Assembly (NCBI RefSeq): GCF_001922545.1
Contig: NZ_CP018744.1
Coordinates: 558,001 to 622,000 of the forward strand
DNA length: 64,000 bases
From: Borreliella garinii
Lineage (GTDB): Bacteria > Spirochaetota > Spirochaetia > Borreliales > Borreliaceae
Reading direction: 5' to 3'
Shown: piece after piece, positions 55,419 through 64,000 of the stretch
Numbering within the stretch: position 1 is the stretch's first letter
How the letters are laid out: every line of letters begins with the position of its first letter
The notes under the pieces: generated by a model
Told to the model about the DNA's origin: nothing
What the model saw: only the letters and a program-made list of their open reading frames with translations
Databases searched by the model: none
Position numbers and translations under genes: made by a program

Positions 55419-56197
55419 ATTTAGCTAGTATAATTGGATGGGGAGTTGGATTTGGAGCTATTTTAATTTCCATGGCATTTACTCCTACAGGACTTGGTGT
55501 TTTTTGGGATTTAAGCTCTGTTTTTATTACTATTGTTGGATCTTTTTCTGCTCTTATGGCTTCTTCAGAAGTTATTGCTGTAAAAAAAATTCCAACGTAT
55601 TTGGGATTCTTCTTTAGAAGAAATTCTTATGCCAAGGTTTCTATTATAAAAATATTAGTAGAGCTTTCAGAAAAGGCTAGAAAAGAAGGTCTTTTATCTC
55701 TTGATGATGAGCTTGAACAAATTAATGATCCATTTTTTAAGTCAGGAATGAGACTTGTTGTTGATGGTGCAGATCCTGAGGTAATTAGAACTATGCTTTA
55801 TTTAGAGCTTGATCAAATGCAAGAAAGGCACAGAGTTGGTTCAGAACTTTTTAAGACTTGGGCAAAACTTGCCCCAGCTTTTGGTATGATAGGTACTCTT
55901 ATTGGACTTGTGGCTCTTCTTGGTAATCTAGAGGACAAGTCTGCGCTTGGTTCTTCTATGGCTGTTGCTCTTATTACAACTCTTTATGGAACCATAATGG
56001 CAAATTTAATGTTTACTCCTGTCCAACTTAAGTTGGAGAAAATTGATTCTGAAGAAGCTGCAGTAAAGACAATGATAATTGAGGGTGTTTTATCAATTCA
56101 GTCTGGAGATAATCCTAGAATTTTAGAGCAAAAATTGATGACGTTTTTAACCCCCAAAGATCGAAGCCATCTTAGTAGTAGCATTGGGGGTGAATAA
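55415..56197 (+). CDS. motA: Flagellar stator protein MotA
   Basis: 260 residues, four membrane helices. GVGFGAILISMAFTPTGLGVFWDLSS opens helix 1; the cytoplasmic loop (~65-145) holds the charged segments that meet FliG; the C-terminal pair has KLAPAFGMIGTLIGLVALL and GSSMAVALITTLYGTIMANLMFTPV. The conserved Pro-Ala and Pro in helices 3 and 4 are present. With MotB it forms the proton channel of the stator. Overlaps flbD by four bases and motB by one. Confidence 0.96.
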   Translation: MNLASIIGWGVGFGAILISMAFTPTGLGVFWDLSSVFITIVGSFSALMASSEVIAVKKIPTYLGFFFRRNSYAKVSIIKILVELSEKARKEGLLSLDDELEQINDPFFKSGMRLVVDGADPEVIRTMLYLELDQMQERHRVGSELFKTWAKLAPAFGMIGTLIGLVALLGNLEDKSALGSSMAVALITTLYGTIMANLMFTPVQLKLEKIDSEEAAVKTMIIEGVLSIQSGDNPRILEQKLMTFLTPKDRSHLSSSIGGE

Positions 56198-56979
56198 TGG
56201 CCTTGCGAGTTAAAAAGCCTTCAAAATGTGATGAAGGATCCCCAGATTATATGTTGACTTATGGGGACATGGTTACTTTGCTGCTTGTATTTTTTGTTAC
56301 AATGTTTTCATTAAATGATATTATTTTTCAAGAAAATGTAATAAGGATAATGTCTGCGTCTTTTACGGGTGCAGGATTTTTTAAAGGCGGTAAAACTTTA
56401 GATTTTAATAAATTATCTTATTTGAGTAATAGTTTTATGTCTTTGCCTTCTACTGTGCGCAATAAACAAGCGTCTCAGACTGCTAAAAATAAATCTATGA
56501 TTGAATTTATTGAAAAAATCCAGTCTAAAAATATTATGGTTAGACAGGAAGAGAGAGGCATCGTGATATCTCTTGCAGCAGATGCATTTTTTGATTCTGC
56601 TAGTGCCGATGTTAAGCTTGAAGACAATAGAGATTCTATTCAAAAAATAGCATCTTTTATTGGGGTTTTAAGCTCTAGGGGCTATAATTTTAAAATAGAA
56701 GGACATACAGATAATATTGATACTGATGTAAATGGGCCTTGGAAAAGTAATTGGGAGCTTTCGGCTGCAAGATCTGTTAATATGCTAGAACATATTTTAA
56801 ACTATTTAGATCAGTCTAATGTTAAGAGCATTGAAAATAAGTTTGAAGTATCTGGTTTTGGTGGAAGTAGACCTATTGCAACAGACGATACTCCTGAGGG
56901 CAGAGCTTATAATAGAAGGATTGATATATTAATTACTACGGATGCATCCTTAAGTTTTCCTAAGGAAATTGCGCAGTAA
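56197..56979 (+). CDS. motB: Flagellar stator protein MotB
   Basis: 260 residues. A cytoplasmic start, one membrane helix (~22-42) containing the proton-accepting Asp24 in YGDMVTLLLVFFV, a plug/linker, then an OmpA-like peptidoglycan-binding domain (~125-255) with IEGHTDNIDTD, NWELSAARSVNML and GSRPIATDDTPEGRAYNRRIDI. All key residues of a working proton stator are present. GGGGTGA upstream; overlaps motA by one base. Confidence 0.97.
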   Translation: MALRVKKPSKCDEGSPDYMLTYGDMVTLLLVFFVTMFSLNDIIFQENVIRIMSASFTGAGFFKGGKTLDFNKLSYLSNSFMSLPSTVRNKQASQTAKNKSMIEFIEKIQSKNIMVRQEERGIVISLAADAFFDSASADVKLEDNRDSIQKIASFIGVLSSRGYNFKIEGHTDNIDTDVNGPWKSNWELSAARSVNMLEHILNYLDQSNVKSIENKFEVSGFGGSRPIATDDTPEGRAYNRRIDILITTDASLSFPKEIAQ

Positions 56980-57026
56980 TAAGTCTTTTAAACTGCAAAG
57001 AAGAAATTAATAGGAGGAATTTTATT

Positions 57027-57563
57027 ATGCCGAATAAGGATGATGAAAATTTAGATATAGGGGATTCCAATATTGGTAGAAAAGGTGGTTTATTGCCTGA
57101 TATTATAATAAAAATTTTGCAGATACTTGCAATAGGAATATTCACTGTTGCAATAATGATAATTGTTTCTTATTTTGTATCTAAAATGGTAGTAAGTCAA
57201 AGTGGGGCTCCTAGCGATTTTCCAGTTTTTTCTAATGAATACTTAGGAAAGCCCCCTATGCTTATATGGTATGAAAGCATAGATGAGATTAGAGGGAATA
57301 CTTTAGATGTTCCTCCAAAAACTTTTGTTGTAAAGCTTGCTTTAGGGTATGCAGAGAATAATGTTAATATTCTCAATGAGCTTGGGAGACAGAAAGTTCG
57401 TTTAAAAGATATTATTAGGGAATATTTTAGCCAAAGGACTGGTCAAGAAATAAAGAATGAAAGTCAAATAAAGGCAGAGATTAAGGCAAGGATTAATAGT
57501 ATCCTTAGAAATGGAGAAATAAAAGAAATAGCATTAACTCAAATTGATATTTTTGATATGTAA
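57027..57563 (+). CDS. fliL: Flagellar basal body protein FliL
   Basis: 178 residues from ATG 57027 with a strong TAGGAGGAA site. A charged cytoplasmic segment (~1-28), one membrane helix (~32-55), then the periplasmic FliL domain (~80-178) with the strand KTFVVKLALGYAENNVNILNELGRQKVRLKDIIREYFS and the closing LRNGEIKEIALTQIDIFDM. FliL rings surround MotB and stabilise the active stator. The 47-base gap before it is one of the larger ones in this operon. Confidence 0.95.
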   Translation: MPNKDDENLDIGDSNIGRKGGLLPDIIIKILQILAIGIFTVAIMIIVSYFVSKMVVSQSGAPSDFPVFSNEYLGKPPMLIWYESIDEIRGNTLDVPPKTFVVKLALGYAENNVNILNELGRQKVRLKDIIREYFSQRTGQEIKNESQIKAEIKARINSILRNGEIKEIALTQIDIFDM

Positions 57564-57587
57564 TAAATAAATTAAAAGGAATTTTAA

Positions 57588-58646
57588 ATGGCAAACAATC
57601 CAGGAGCTTTATCTCAAGACGATATAGACAGTCTTTTAGAGTCTATTAATTCGTCTGAAAGTTTATCGTTAGACGAATCCCTTTCTAATGTTATATCTAG
57701 TCCTACGGGTAAAAAACAAAAAGTTAAGGTTTATGACTTTAAAAGGCCAGATAAATTTTCAAAAGAGCAGGTCAGAACAGTTTCAAGTTTTCATGAGGCA
57801 TTTGCTAGGTATACTACAACCTCACTTTCTGCTCTTTTAAGAAAAATGGTTCATGTTCATGTGGCCTCAGTTGATCAATTAACCTATGAAGAGTTTATTA
57901 GGTCAATACCCAATCCCACAACTTTAGCAATAATAAATATGGATCCTCTTAAAGGATCTGCTATTTTTGAAGTTGATCCAACCATAGCATTTGCTATAGT
58001 AGATAGGCTTTTTGGGGGAGACGGAGATACGATTAAAGATAAAAGTAGAGATTTAACAGAAATTGAGCAGTCTGTCATGGAAAGTGTTATTATTCGTATA
58101 CTTGCTAATATGAGAGAGGCTTGGTCTCAAGTAGTTGATCTAAGGCCAAGATTTGGGCATATTGAGGTTAATCCACAGTTTGCGCAAATAGTCCCCCCTA
58201 CAGAAATGATTATTTTAGTCACTCTTGAGGTTAAAATAGGAAAAGTGGAAGGACTTATGAATTTTTGTTTACCTTATATTACTATAGAGCCTATTGTTTC
58301 AAAATTATCAACAAGATATTGGCATTCTTTGATTGGTGTTGGGACCACTAGTGAGAATCTTGATGCTTTGCGTGAAAAGTTAGAAAATACAGCGATGCCT
58401 TTGATAGCAGAAATAGGTGAAGTTAAACTTAAAGTAAGAGAAATTTTATCGCTTGACAAAGGTGATGTTTTAAATCTTGAATCTTCTCTAATAAATAAAG
58501 ATTTAACTTTAAAAGTTGGTACTAAAGAAAAGTTTAAATGTAGAATGGGTTTAATGGGGAATAAAGTTTCAGTACAAATTACAGAAAAAATTGGAGATAT
58601 AAAAGGTTTTGATTTGTTAAAAGAGCTTACAGAAGAGGTTGAGTGA
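57588..58646 (+). CDS. fliM: Flagellar motor switch protein FliM
   Basis: 352 residues. The N-terminal LSQDDIDSLLESI is the CheY-P-binding peptide. The middle CheC-like domain has FEVDPTIAFAIVDRLFGGDGD and LTEIEQSVMESVIIRILANMREAW; the C-terminal SpoA domain follows (~270-345). It sets rotation direction in the C ring in response to CheY-P. AAAAGGAA upstream. Confidence 0.96.
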   Translation: MANNPGALSQDDIDSLLESINSSESLSLDESLSNVISSPTGKKQKVKVYDFKRPDKFSKEQVRTVSSFHEAFARYTTTSLSALLRKMVHVHVASVDQLTYEEFIRSIPNPTTLAIINMDPLKGSAIFEVDPTIAFAIVDRLFGGDGDTIKDKSRDLTEIEQSVMESVIIRILANMREAWSQVVDLRPRFGHIEVNPQFAQIVPPTEMIILVTLEVKIGKVEGLMNFCLPYITIEPIVSKLSTRYWHSLIGVGTTSENLDALREKLENTAMPLIAEIGEVKLKVREILSLDKGDVLNLESSLINKDLTLKVGTKEKFKCRMGLMGNKVSVQITEKIGDIKGFDLLKELTEEVE

Positions 58647-58691
58647 TAGTTATTTTATTTATTGTAACTTAAATTATTAAGAGGTTGAATT

Positions 58692-59033
58692 ATGAGTGTA
58701 GATGAAAAAAGTGATGGTGGAGAAAAGCCAGAAATAAAAGGTGTTAAGCTTCCTGATTTAATTGATACTTTACCAGAAGGAGTTGATCCTAGTAATTTTG
58801 GGCTTTTAATGGATGTGTCTATGCAGCTTACCGTAGAACTTGGAAGAACAGAGCGCAAAATAAAGGATATACTTGGCATGTCTGAGGGTACGATTATTAC
58901 TCTTGATAAACTTGCAGGTGAGCCTGTAGATATTTTGGTAAACGGTAAAATAGTTGCCAGGGGAGAAGTAGTTGTAATTGATGAAAATTTTGGAGTTAGA
59001 ATTACTGAGATAATTAAAACTAAAAATGAATAA
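58692..59033 (+). CDS. fliN: Flagellar motor switch protein FliN
   Basis: 113 residues. A short acidic start, then one SpoA domain: [70 protein letters not shown] in outline (~38-108), the full FliN/YscQ signature. It forms the lower C ring and docks FliH. AAGAGGTTG precedes the ATG; the fliO start lies 8 bases inside its 3' end. Confidence 0.96.
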   Translation: MSVDEKSDGGEKPEIKGVKLPDLIDTLPEGVDPSNFGLLMDVSMQLTVELGRTERKIKDILGMSEGTIITLDKLAGEPVDILVNGKIVARGEVVVIDENFGVRITEIIKTKNE

Positions 59034-59652
59034 TAAATTTTTATTTTTAGTTTTTTTAGCGTTTTCTAATTTTTTTACATATGCTAATTCACAAAAGCAA
59101 GTAAATTTAGTATCTGTGGATTTAGAAAATGAATCTAGCTTGCCAATCTTTGAAGAGGATAAGGCAAATCTTGCTAACAATGTTAGTGTTCAGCCAGTTT
59201 CTCTTTTTAATATTTTAGATTTGGTTAAGATAGTTTTATTTTTACTTATTGCTTTTTTTATCTTTTTCTTATTTAAGAAGTTAATTTTTAATTCAAAAAA
59301 AAACAAATATGAACAAAGTTCTAATTTGATTAAAGAGCTTGTTTTTTACGAGATAGATGTTAAAAATTCAATAAGAATTATAAACATACTAGACAATGTT
59401 TACATATTTTTAGTTTCTAGTAATTCTTCTACCTTACTAAAAGAGATTAAATCTGAAGAAGAGCTAGAAGATTTAAAACTTAAGCTTAGTAAAATTAATA
59501 ATTCTGCTAAGAAAGATTCTTTTAAATCAATCTTTAAGAAAATGTTGCTCAAAAAAGAAGATATTGCTTTTTCTGGTAATGATTATGTTAAACTTGAGAA
59601 GAAAATTGAGACTTCACTTAAGGATAAACAAGATAGATTAAAAAAATTTTAG
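59026..59652 (+). CDS. fliO: Flagellar export protein FliO (FliZ)
   Basis: 208 residues. A signal peptide ([19 protein letters not shown]), a short periplasmic segment, one membrane helix (~65-85, [19 protein letters not shown]) and a cytoplasmic Lys-rich domain with the FliO-like strand pair ([18 protein letters not shown]). FliO helps FliP assemble. Borrelia literature often names it fliZ. Assigned chiefly by topology and its place between fliN and fliP. Overlaps fliN by 8 bases. Confidence 0.85.
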   Translation: MNNKFLFLVFLAFSNFFTYANSQKQVNLVSVDLENESSLPIFEEDKANLANNVSVQPVSLFNILDLVKIVLFLLIAFFIFFLFKKLIFNSKKNKYEQSSNLIKELVFYEIDVKNSIRIINILDNVYIFLVSSNSSTLLKEIKSEEELEDLKLKLSKINNSAKKDSFKSIFKKMLLKKEDIAFSGNDYVKLEKKIETSLKDKQDRLKKF

Positions 59653-59662
59653 AGGGTTTATT

Positions 59663-60427
59663 TTGAGAAAGTGTTTTAATTTTTTTTTATTTTTTAGTAT
59701 AACAAGCTTGTCTTTTGCTCAAACAAAATCTTTGCAAGCCACTAAAGGTCTTAATTTCCCGTTTTCAAATTTTGAAAATATTGGTGGTTCAGAGATAGCT
59801 TTTTCTTTGCAGCTTTTAATTCTATTGACCATTATTACTCTTTCTCCAGCATTTTTAGTTTTAATGACTTCGTTTTTGCGAATATCTATAGTTTTGGATT
59901 TTATTAGGCGTGCTTTATCTCTTCAGCAATCTCCTCCTACTCAGATAGTAATGGGATTGGCTTTATTTTTAACTATTTTTACCATGTGGCCAACCTTTAA
60001 TGTTATATATAAACAAGCTTATTTGCCCCTTAAAGAGTCAAAAATAAATTTTGATGAATTTTACAACAAAGGAATTGCTCCTCTGAGAATTTTTATGTAT
60101 AAGCAGATGTCTGATGGGCGTCATGAAGAAATTAGATTATTTATGAGTATTAGTAATTATGATAGACCAAAAAATTTTAGCGAAGTGCCGACGCATGTTT
60201 TAATTGCAGCTTTTATTTTGCATGAGCTTAAAGTGGCTTTCAAAATGGGAATTTTAATATTTTTGCCGTTTATAGTTTTAGACATTATTGTTGCTTCTGT
60301 TTTAATGGCTATGGGTATGATAATGTTACCCCCTGTAATGATATCTTTGCCTTTTAAGCTGATTCTTTTTGTAATGGTAGATGGTTGGACTTTAATTACT
60401 AGTGGTCTTATTAAAAGTTTTATGTAA
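59663..60427 (+). CDS. fliP: Flagellar export gate protein FliP
   Basis: 254 residues from TTG 59663 (AGAGGG about six bases upstream). A cleavable signal peptide (KCFNFFLFFSITSLSFA) then four helices with the signature FLRISIVLDFIRRALSLQQSPPTQI, and the C-terminal VLMAMGMIMLPPVMISLPFKLILFVMVDGW. FliP is the main subunit of the export channel core with FliQ and FliR. Followed by fliQ after eight bases. Confidence 0.96.
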   Translation: MRKCFNFFLFFSITSLSFAQTKSLQATKGLNFPFSNFENIGGSEIAFSLQLLILLTIITLSPAFLVLMTSFLRISIVLDFIRRALSLQQSPPTQIVMGLALFLTIFTMWPTFNVIYKQAYLPLKESKINFDEFYNKGIAPLRIFMYKQMSDGRHEEIRLFMSISNYDRPKNFSEVPTHVLIAAFILHELKVAFKMGILIFLPFIVLDIIVASVLMAMGMIMLPPVMISLPFKLILFVMVDGWTLITSGLIKSFM

Positions 60428-60435
60428 GGTTATAT

Positions 60436-60699
60436 ATGACTGCAGGACACATTCTTTATTTAATTAGGATTTCTATTGAAAATATTATTATTTTATCAGC
60501 TCCGATGTTGATTATAGCTCTTATAGTTGGCCTTTTGATTTCAATTTTTCAAGCTATTACTTCAATTCAAGATCAAACTTTAAGTTTTATTCCAAAGATT
60601 ATTGTTATACTTTTAACCATTGTTATTTTTGGTCCTTGGATTTTGAATAAGCTTATGCAGTTTACCTATATGATTTTTAATCAATTGCAAAATATTTAA
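60436..60699 (+). CDS. fliQ: Flagellar export gate protein FliQ
   Basis: 87 residues, two membrane helices. IIILSAPMLIIALIVGLLISIFQAITSIQDQTLSFIPKI and the closing GPWILNKLMQFT are the FliQ pattern. AAGG seven bases before the ATG. Sits in the ring of the export gate between FliP and FliR. Confidence 0.95.
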   Translation: MTAGHILYLIRISIENIIILSAPMLIIALIVGLLISIFQAITSIQDQTLSFIPKIIVILLTIVIFGPWILNKLMQFTYMIFNQLQNI

Positions 60700-60713
60700 T
60701 TTATGACTTAAAA

Positions 60714-61523
60714 TTGTATTATTTGGATGAAATTTTGAATTTGAGTTTTTTAGTTTTAAAATCTTTTACAATTTTACCTATATTGGTTAGAATTTTTATG
60801 TTTTTTAAATTTTCTCCATTTTTTTCAACAATAAAAATCGGATATTTTAATTTTTTCTTTTCTTTGATTCTATCTGTAATTATTGTTGAAAAGATTAGGA
60901 TTATTTATCCTTTAGACAGCATGCTTTCTTTTATGTTAATTTTATCAGGAGAAGCTATTTTAGGTCTTATTCAGGCATTTTTTGTTAGTATAATTTTTAA
61001 TGTTTTTCATTTAGTTGGATTTTTCTTCTCTAATCAAATTGGACTTGCTTATGCAAATATTTTTGATGTTTTTTCAGAAGAAGATAGCATGATTATTTCA
61101 CAAATTTTTGCGTATTTGTTTTTACTTTTGTTTTTATCAAGCGATTTTTTACTTCGTTTTTTTGTGATTGGCATACATGATTCTGTTTTGAACATTAGGG
61201 TTGAACATTTGGTTAATATGAGAAATTTAGAATTTATAAAGCTTTTGCTTATGTCTTTTGGATTTCTTTTTGAAAAAGCTTTATTAATTTCGTTTCCAAT
61301 ATTGGCTTTACTTTTACTTTTTTATCTAGTATTAGGAATACTTTCAAAATCGTCGCCTCAGATTAATTTATTAATAATTAGTTTTTCGACTTCGCTATTT
61401 TTAGGGCTATTGATTTTGTATATTGGATTTCCAAGTTTAGCAGTATCTTCAAAAAAAGTGATTGAACTTTCCTTAGATTCTCTTGCTAGTTTTGTAAAAT
61501 TGTTTTCTAGAGTTTTAAAATAA
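60714..61523 (+). CDS. fliR: Flagellar export gate protein FliR
   Basis: 269 residues, about six helices. TILPILVRIFMFFKFSPFFS, a central GEAILGLIQAFFVSIIFNVFHLVGFFFSNQIGLAYA and FEKALLISFPILALLLLFYLVLGILSKSSPQIN match FliR. The start is uncertain: TTG 60714 has no visible ribosome site; another in-frame TTG at 60735 has GGATG upstream and would shorten it by seven residues. Last base of the stop overlaps the flhB ATG. Confidence 0.93.
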   Translation: MYYLDEILNLSFLVLKSFTILPILVRIFMFFKFSPFFSTIKIGYFNFFFSLILSVIIVEKIRIIYPLDSMLSFMLILSGEAILGLIQAFFVSIIFNVFHLVGFFFSNQIGLAYANIFDVFSEEDSMIISQIFAYLFLLLFLSSDFLLRFFVIGIHDSVLNIRVEHLVNMRNLEFIKLLLMSFGFLFEKALLISFPILALLLLFYLVLGILSKSSPQINLLIISFSTSLFLGLLILYIGFPSLAVSSKKVIELSLDSLASFVKLFSRVLK

Positions 61524-62641
61524 TGGTAAAAGATGAACTTTTGATTAAAAGTTGGTATATTCCTCTTGATTTTTTTTCTGCAGACGATGAGGGAAGAACG
61601 GAATTACCTACTGATCAGAAAAAGCAAAAAACAAGAGAAGAAGGACGGGTATTAAAGTCTACTGAAATTAATACCGCTGTTAGTCTTTTGTTATTATTTT
61701 CATTGTTTTTTTTCATGCTTTCTTATTTTGCTTTAGATTTAGTAGCTGTTTTTAAAGAGCAAGCTAGCAAGCTTCCCGAAGTTATGAGAATGAGTGTTTA
61801 TTCTATGGGTTTTGCATATATTAGAGCCATCATAGGATATGTCGTTTTGTTTTTTATTGCAGCTTTAGTTGTTAATTTTTTTGTTAATATTATTCAAGTA
61901 GGTTTTTTCATTACTTTTAAATCTTTGGAGCCAAGGTGGGATAAGGTTAGTTTTAATTTTTCCAGATGGGCAAAAAATTCTTTTTTTTCAGCAGGGGCTT
62001 TTTTCAATTTGTTTAAAAGTTTGTTAAAAGTTGTTATAATATGCTTGATATATTATTTTATTATAGAAAACAATATAGGCAAAATTTCTAAGCTTTCGGA
62101 GTATACACTTAATTCTGGGATTTCTATTGTGTTGGTGCTTGCCTATAAGATATGTTTTTTCTCAGTAATGTTTTTGGCAATTGTTGGGGTGTTTGATTAT
62201 TTGTTTCAAAGATCTCAGTACATTGAGAGTTTGAAAATGACAAAAGAAGAGGTAAAGCAGGAAAGAAAGGAAATGGAAGGTGATCCTTTACTTCGATCTA
62301 GAATAAAAGAGAGAATGAGGGTTGTTTTAAGTACTAATTTAAGAGTAGCTATTCCCCAGGCAGATGTGGTAATTACAAATCCAGAACATTTTGCAGTTGC
62401 TATTAAGTGGGATAGCGAAACAATGTTAGCTCCAAGAGTGCTTGCAAAAGGTCAGGATGAAATAGCTCTCACAATTAAAAAAATTGCAAGAGAAAATAAT
62501 ATCCCTTTAATGGAAAATAAGCTGCTTGCAAGAGCGCTTTATGCTAATGTTAAGGTTAACGAAGAGATTCCAAGAGAATATTGGGAGGTTGTTTCAAAAA
62601 TTCTTGTGAGAGTATATTCTATTACTAAAAAGTTTAATTAG
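61523..62641 (+). CDS. flhB: Flagellar export switch protein FlhB
   Basis: 372 residues. A charged start containing EGRTELPTDQKKQKTREEGRV, four membrane helices (~55-235) and the cytoplasmic domain with MTKEEVKQERKEMEGDPLLRSRIKERMR. The autocleavage site, NPTH in most species, reads NPEH (VVITNPEHFAVAIKW), with Asn, Pro and His kept. The rest of the export-switch domain (APRVLAKGQDEIA, IPLMENKLLARALY) is normal. It changes export from hook to filament substrates after the FliK signal. Confidence 0.95.
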   Translation: MVKDELLIKSWYIPLDFFSADDEGRTELPTDQKKQKTREEGRVLKSTEINTAVSLLLLFSLFFFMLSYFALDLVAVFKEQASKLPEVMRMSVYSMGFAYIRAIIGYVVLFFIAALVVNFFVNIIQVGFFITFKSLEPRWDKVSFNFSRWAKNSFFSAGAFFNLFKSLLKVVIICLIYYFIIENNIGKISKLSEYTLNSGISIVLVLAYKICFFSVMFLAIVGVFDYLFQRSQYIESLKMTKEEVKQERKEMEGDPLLRSRIKERMRVVLSTNLRVAIPQADVVITNPEHFAVAIKWDSETMLAPRVLAKGQDEIALTIKKIARENNIPLMENKLLARALYANVKVNEEIPREYWEVVSKILVRVYSITKKFN

Positions 62642-62652
62642 AGGTTCTATTG

Positions 62653-64000
62653 TTGGATGCTAGAAAAAATTCTATATTAGGATATTTAGGGCTTAATAAT
62701 AAGTCTGATTTAATAATTTCGATTGGTTTAATATTTATTGTTGCTGGGTTTATCTTACCCCTTCCTGCAGTTATTTTAGATTTTTTGATTACGATTAATT
62801 TAGTAATAAGTCTTTTAATTATTTTAATTGTTCTTTATTCTAAGAGATCTCTAGATTTTTCTGTTTTTCCCACCTTATTGCTTGTGATGACTATTTTTGG
62901 ACTTGTTCTTAATATTTCTTCTACTAGATTGATTTTAACGAAGGGTATAAATTTTGATGGGCAAATGATAAGAACATTTGGTACATTTGTTGTAGGTAGT
63001 TCTGGAATTCAAGGACTTGTTATTGGGTTTATTATATTTATAATAATCATTGCCGTTCAATTTATTGTAATTACCAAAGGAGCAACAAGGGTAGCTGAAG
63101 TTGCAGCTCGTTTTGCTCTTGATGCGCTTCCCGGTAAGCAAATGGCCATTGATTCTGCCTACAGCTCTGGAAATTTGACAGAAGAAGAGGCTACAAGGCA
63201 AAAAAACGATTTGCAATCAGAAGTTAATTTTTATGGTGCAATGGATGGAGCTTCTAAATTTGTATCGGGAAACGTTAAGGTTGGATTTTTGATAACCCTT
63301 ATAAATATTCTTGGCGGTTTGCTGGTAGGAACAACTTTACAAGGTCTTAATTTTAGCGAAGCTCTTAATAATTATGTTTCATTAACAGTTGGCGATGGGC
63401 TTGTGTCTCAATTGCCGGCTCTTTTAATTTCAACGGCTACAGGATTGATTGTTACTAGGTCGATTTCAAAAAATAGCTTTGGTGGCGAGATTTTTGAGCA
63501 ATTCACAAATCATTTAGGAATTTATTGGATTGTTTCTGGGTTTTTATGTTTTTTAGCTTTTCTTCCTGGATTTCCAACTCTAATTCTTCTTTTTTTAAGT
63601 TTGCTTATTGCATTTTTAGCTTATTCTCTTTCAGGAATAAAGCGCAAAGAAGAAATTAATGAAAAAATAAAATTGGAAGAAGAGCAAGCGGCAATTTATT
63701 CAGATAAAGATGTTGCGCCTGTTGTTCCTCTTGATCCACTGGCTCTTGAGATTGGATATAATCTTGTTCCAATAGTTGATGATACAAAAACTTCTGAATT
63801 ACTTGATCGTATTGTTAAGATAAGGCGTGAGATTGCTTTTGAATTTGGAATAGTTGTGCCTAAGATTAGAATAGTTGATAATATGCGGCTTCAGCCCAAT
63901 GCTTATTCTTTTAAACTAAGAGGAGTTGAAGTTGGACGAGGTGAGATTAAACTTGGTAAATTTTTAGTGATAAATGTTGGAATTGATTCTGGAATAGATG
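62653..64000 (+). CDS. flhA: Flagellar export gate protein FlhA, 5' part
   Basis: Open to the right edge: 449 codons of about 700. TTG 62653 is used (or TTG 62650), with GAGG at 62641-62644, right after the flhB stop. About eight membrane helices, then the FHIPEP signature GATRVAEVAARFALDALPGKQMAID (~140-165), SSGNLTEEEATRQKNDLQSEVNFYGAMDGASKFV, and the start of the cytoplasmic ring domain (PLDPLALEIGYNLVPIVDD, ~355-375). It forms the nonameric ring that docks chaperone-substrate complexes. Confidence 0.96.
   Translation, partial: MDARKNSILGYLGLNNKSDLIISIGLIFIVAGFILPLPAVILDFLITINLVISLLIILIVLYSKRSLDFSVFPTLLLVMTIFGLVLNISSTRLILTKGINFDGQMIRTFGTFVVGSSGIQGLVIGFIIFIIIIAVQFIVITKGATRVAEVAARFALDALPGKQMAIDSAYSSGNLTEEEATRQKNDLQSEVNFYGAMDGASKFVSGNVKVGFLITLINILGGLLVGTTLQGLNFSEALNNYVSLTVGDGLVSQLPALLISTATGLIVTRSISKNSFGGEIFEQFTNHLGIYWIVSGFLCFLAFLPGFPTLILLFLSLLIAFLAYSLSGIKRKEEINEKIKLEEEQAAIYSDKDVAPVVPLDPLALEIGYNLVPIVDDTKTSELLDRIVKIRREIAFEFGIVVPKIRIVDNMRLQPNAYSFKLRGVEVGRGEIKLGKFLVINVGIDSGID

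Overview
This window is chromosomal DNA of a Lyme-group Borrelia (Borreliella). Base composition is very low in G+C. Gene content and order match the Borrelia burgdorferi chromosome from roughly BB0341 down to BB0271, here read in descending locus order. The species inside the group cannot be fixed by eye. Nothing looks mobile: no insertion sequence, prophage, CRISPR array, rRNA or tRNA gene was recognised.

Positions 1-13.6 kb: the 3' end of gatB, overlapped by an odd aminotransferase-like gene, then rplM-rpsI (L13-S9). On the minus strand lie eno and the oligopeptide importer, transcribed oppA1-oppA2-oppA3-oppBCDF, with three tandem paralogous lipoprotein receptors feeding one permease/ATPase set. 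A secreted carbohydrate-binding-like protein sits between eno and oppF on the plus strand. Hairpins separate oppA2 from oppA3 and oppA3 from oppB.

Positions 13.9-28.3 kb: a mixed-strand envelope block. It holds a PlsB/PlsC-type acyltransferase, the flagellar collar protein FlcA, a VWA protein, a short BamD, a LysM lipoprotein (BB0323 type), a FecR-domain protein, a four-gene BMP/nucleoside-type ABC importer, a TPR protein and a prenyl synthase that reads like the eukaryotic GGPP synthase type.

Positions 28.3-64 kb: about 35.7 kb entirely on the plus strand, usually with overlaps or a few bases between genes. First come rlmE, cheW1 and nadK, then three uncharacterised genes that run into a reduced division/wall cluster (rsmH, ftsL-like, murF, mraY, ftsW, ftsQ, ftsA, ftsZ). 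Then a TPR lipoprotein, dprA, hslVU, and the large flgB motility operon in the order flgB, flgC, fliE-fliJ, flbB, fliK, flgD, flgE, flbD, motA, motB, fliL-fliR, flhB, flhA. flhA runs off the window end.

How it fits together: the window combines peptide and nucleoside scavenging (the organism depends on uptake), envelope assembly, septation and the periplasmic flagellar motor. FlcA (14.9 kb) and FlbB (51.6 kb) are spirochete-specific collar parts of the motor encoded by the flgB operon. The most interesting unexplained points are two long perfect inverted repeats inside flcA, a double-NBD ABC protein whose halves have decayed in complementary ways, the loss of the cysteine motif in OppD and OppF, a probable dead M23 peptidase fused by overlap to the division cluster, and a degenerate aminotransferase after gatB.
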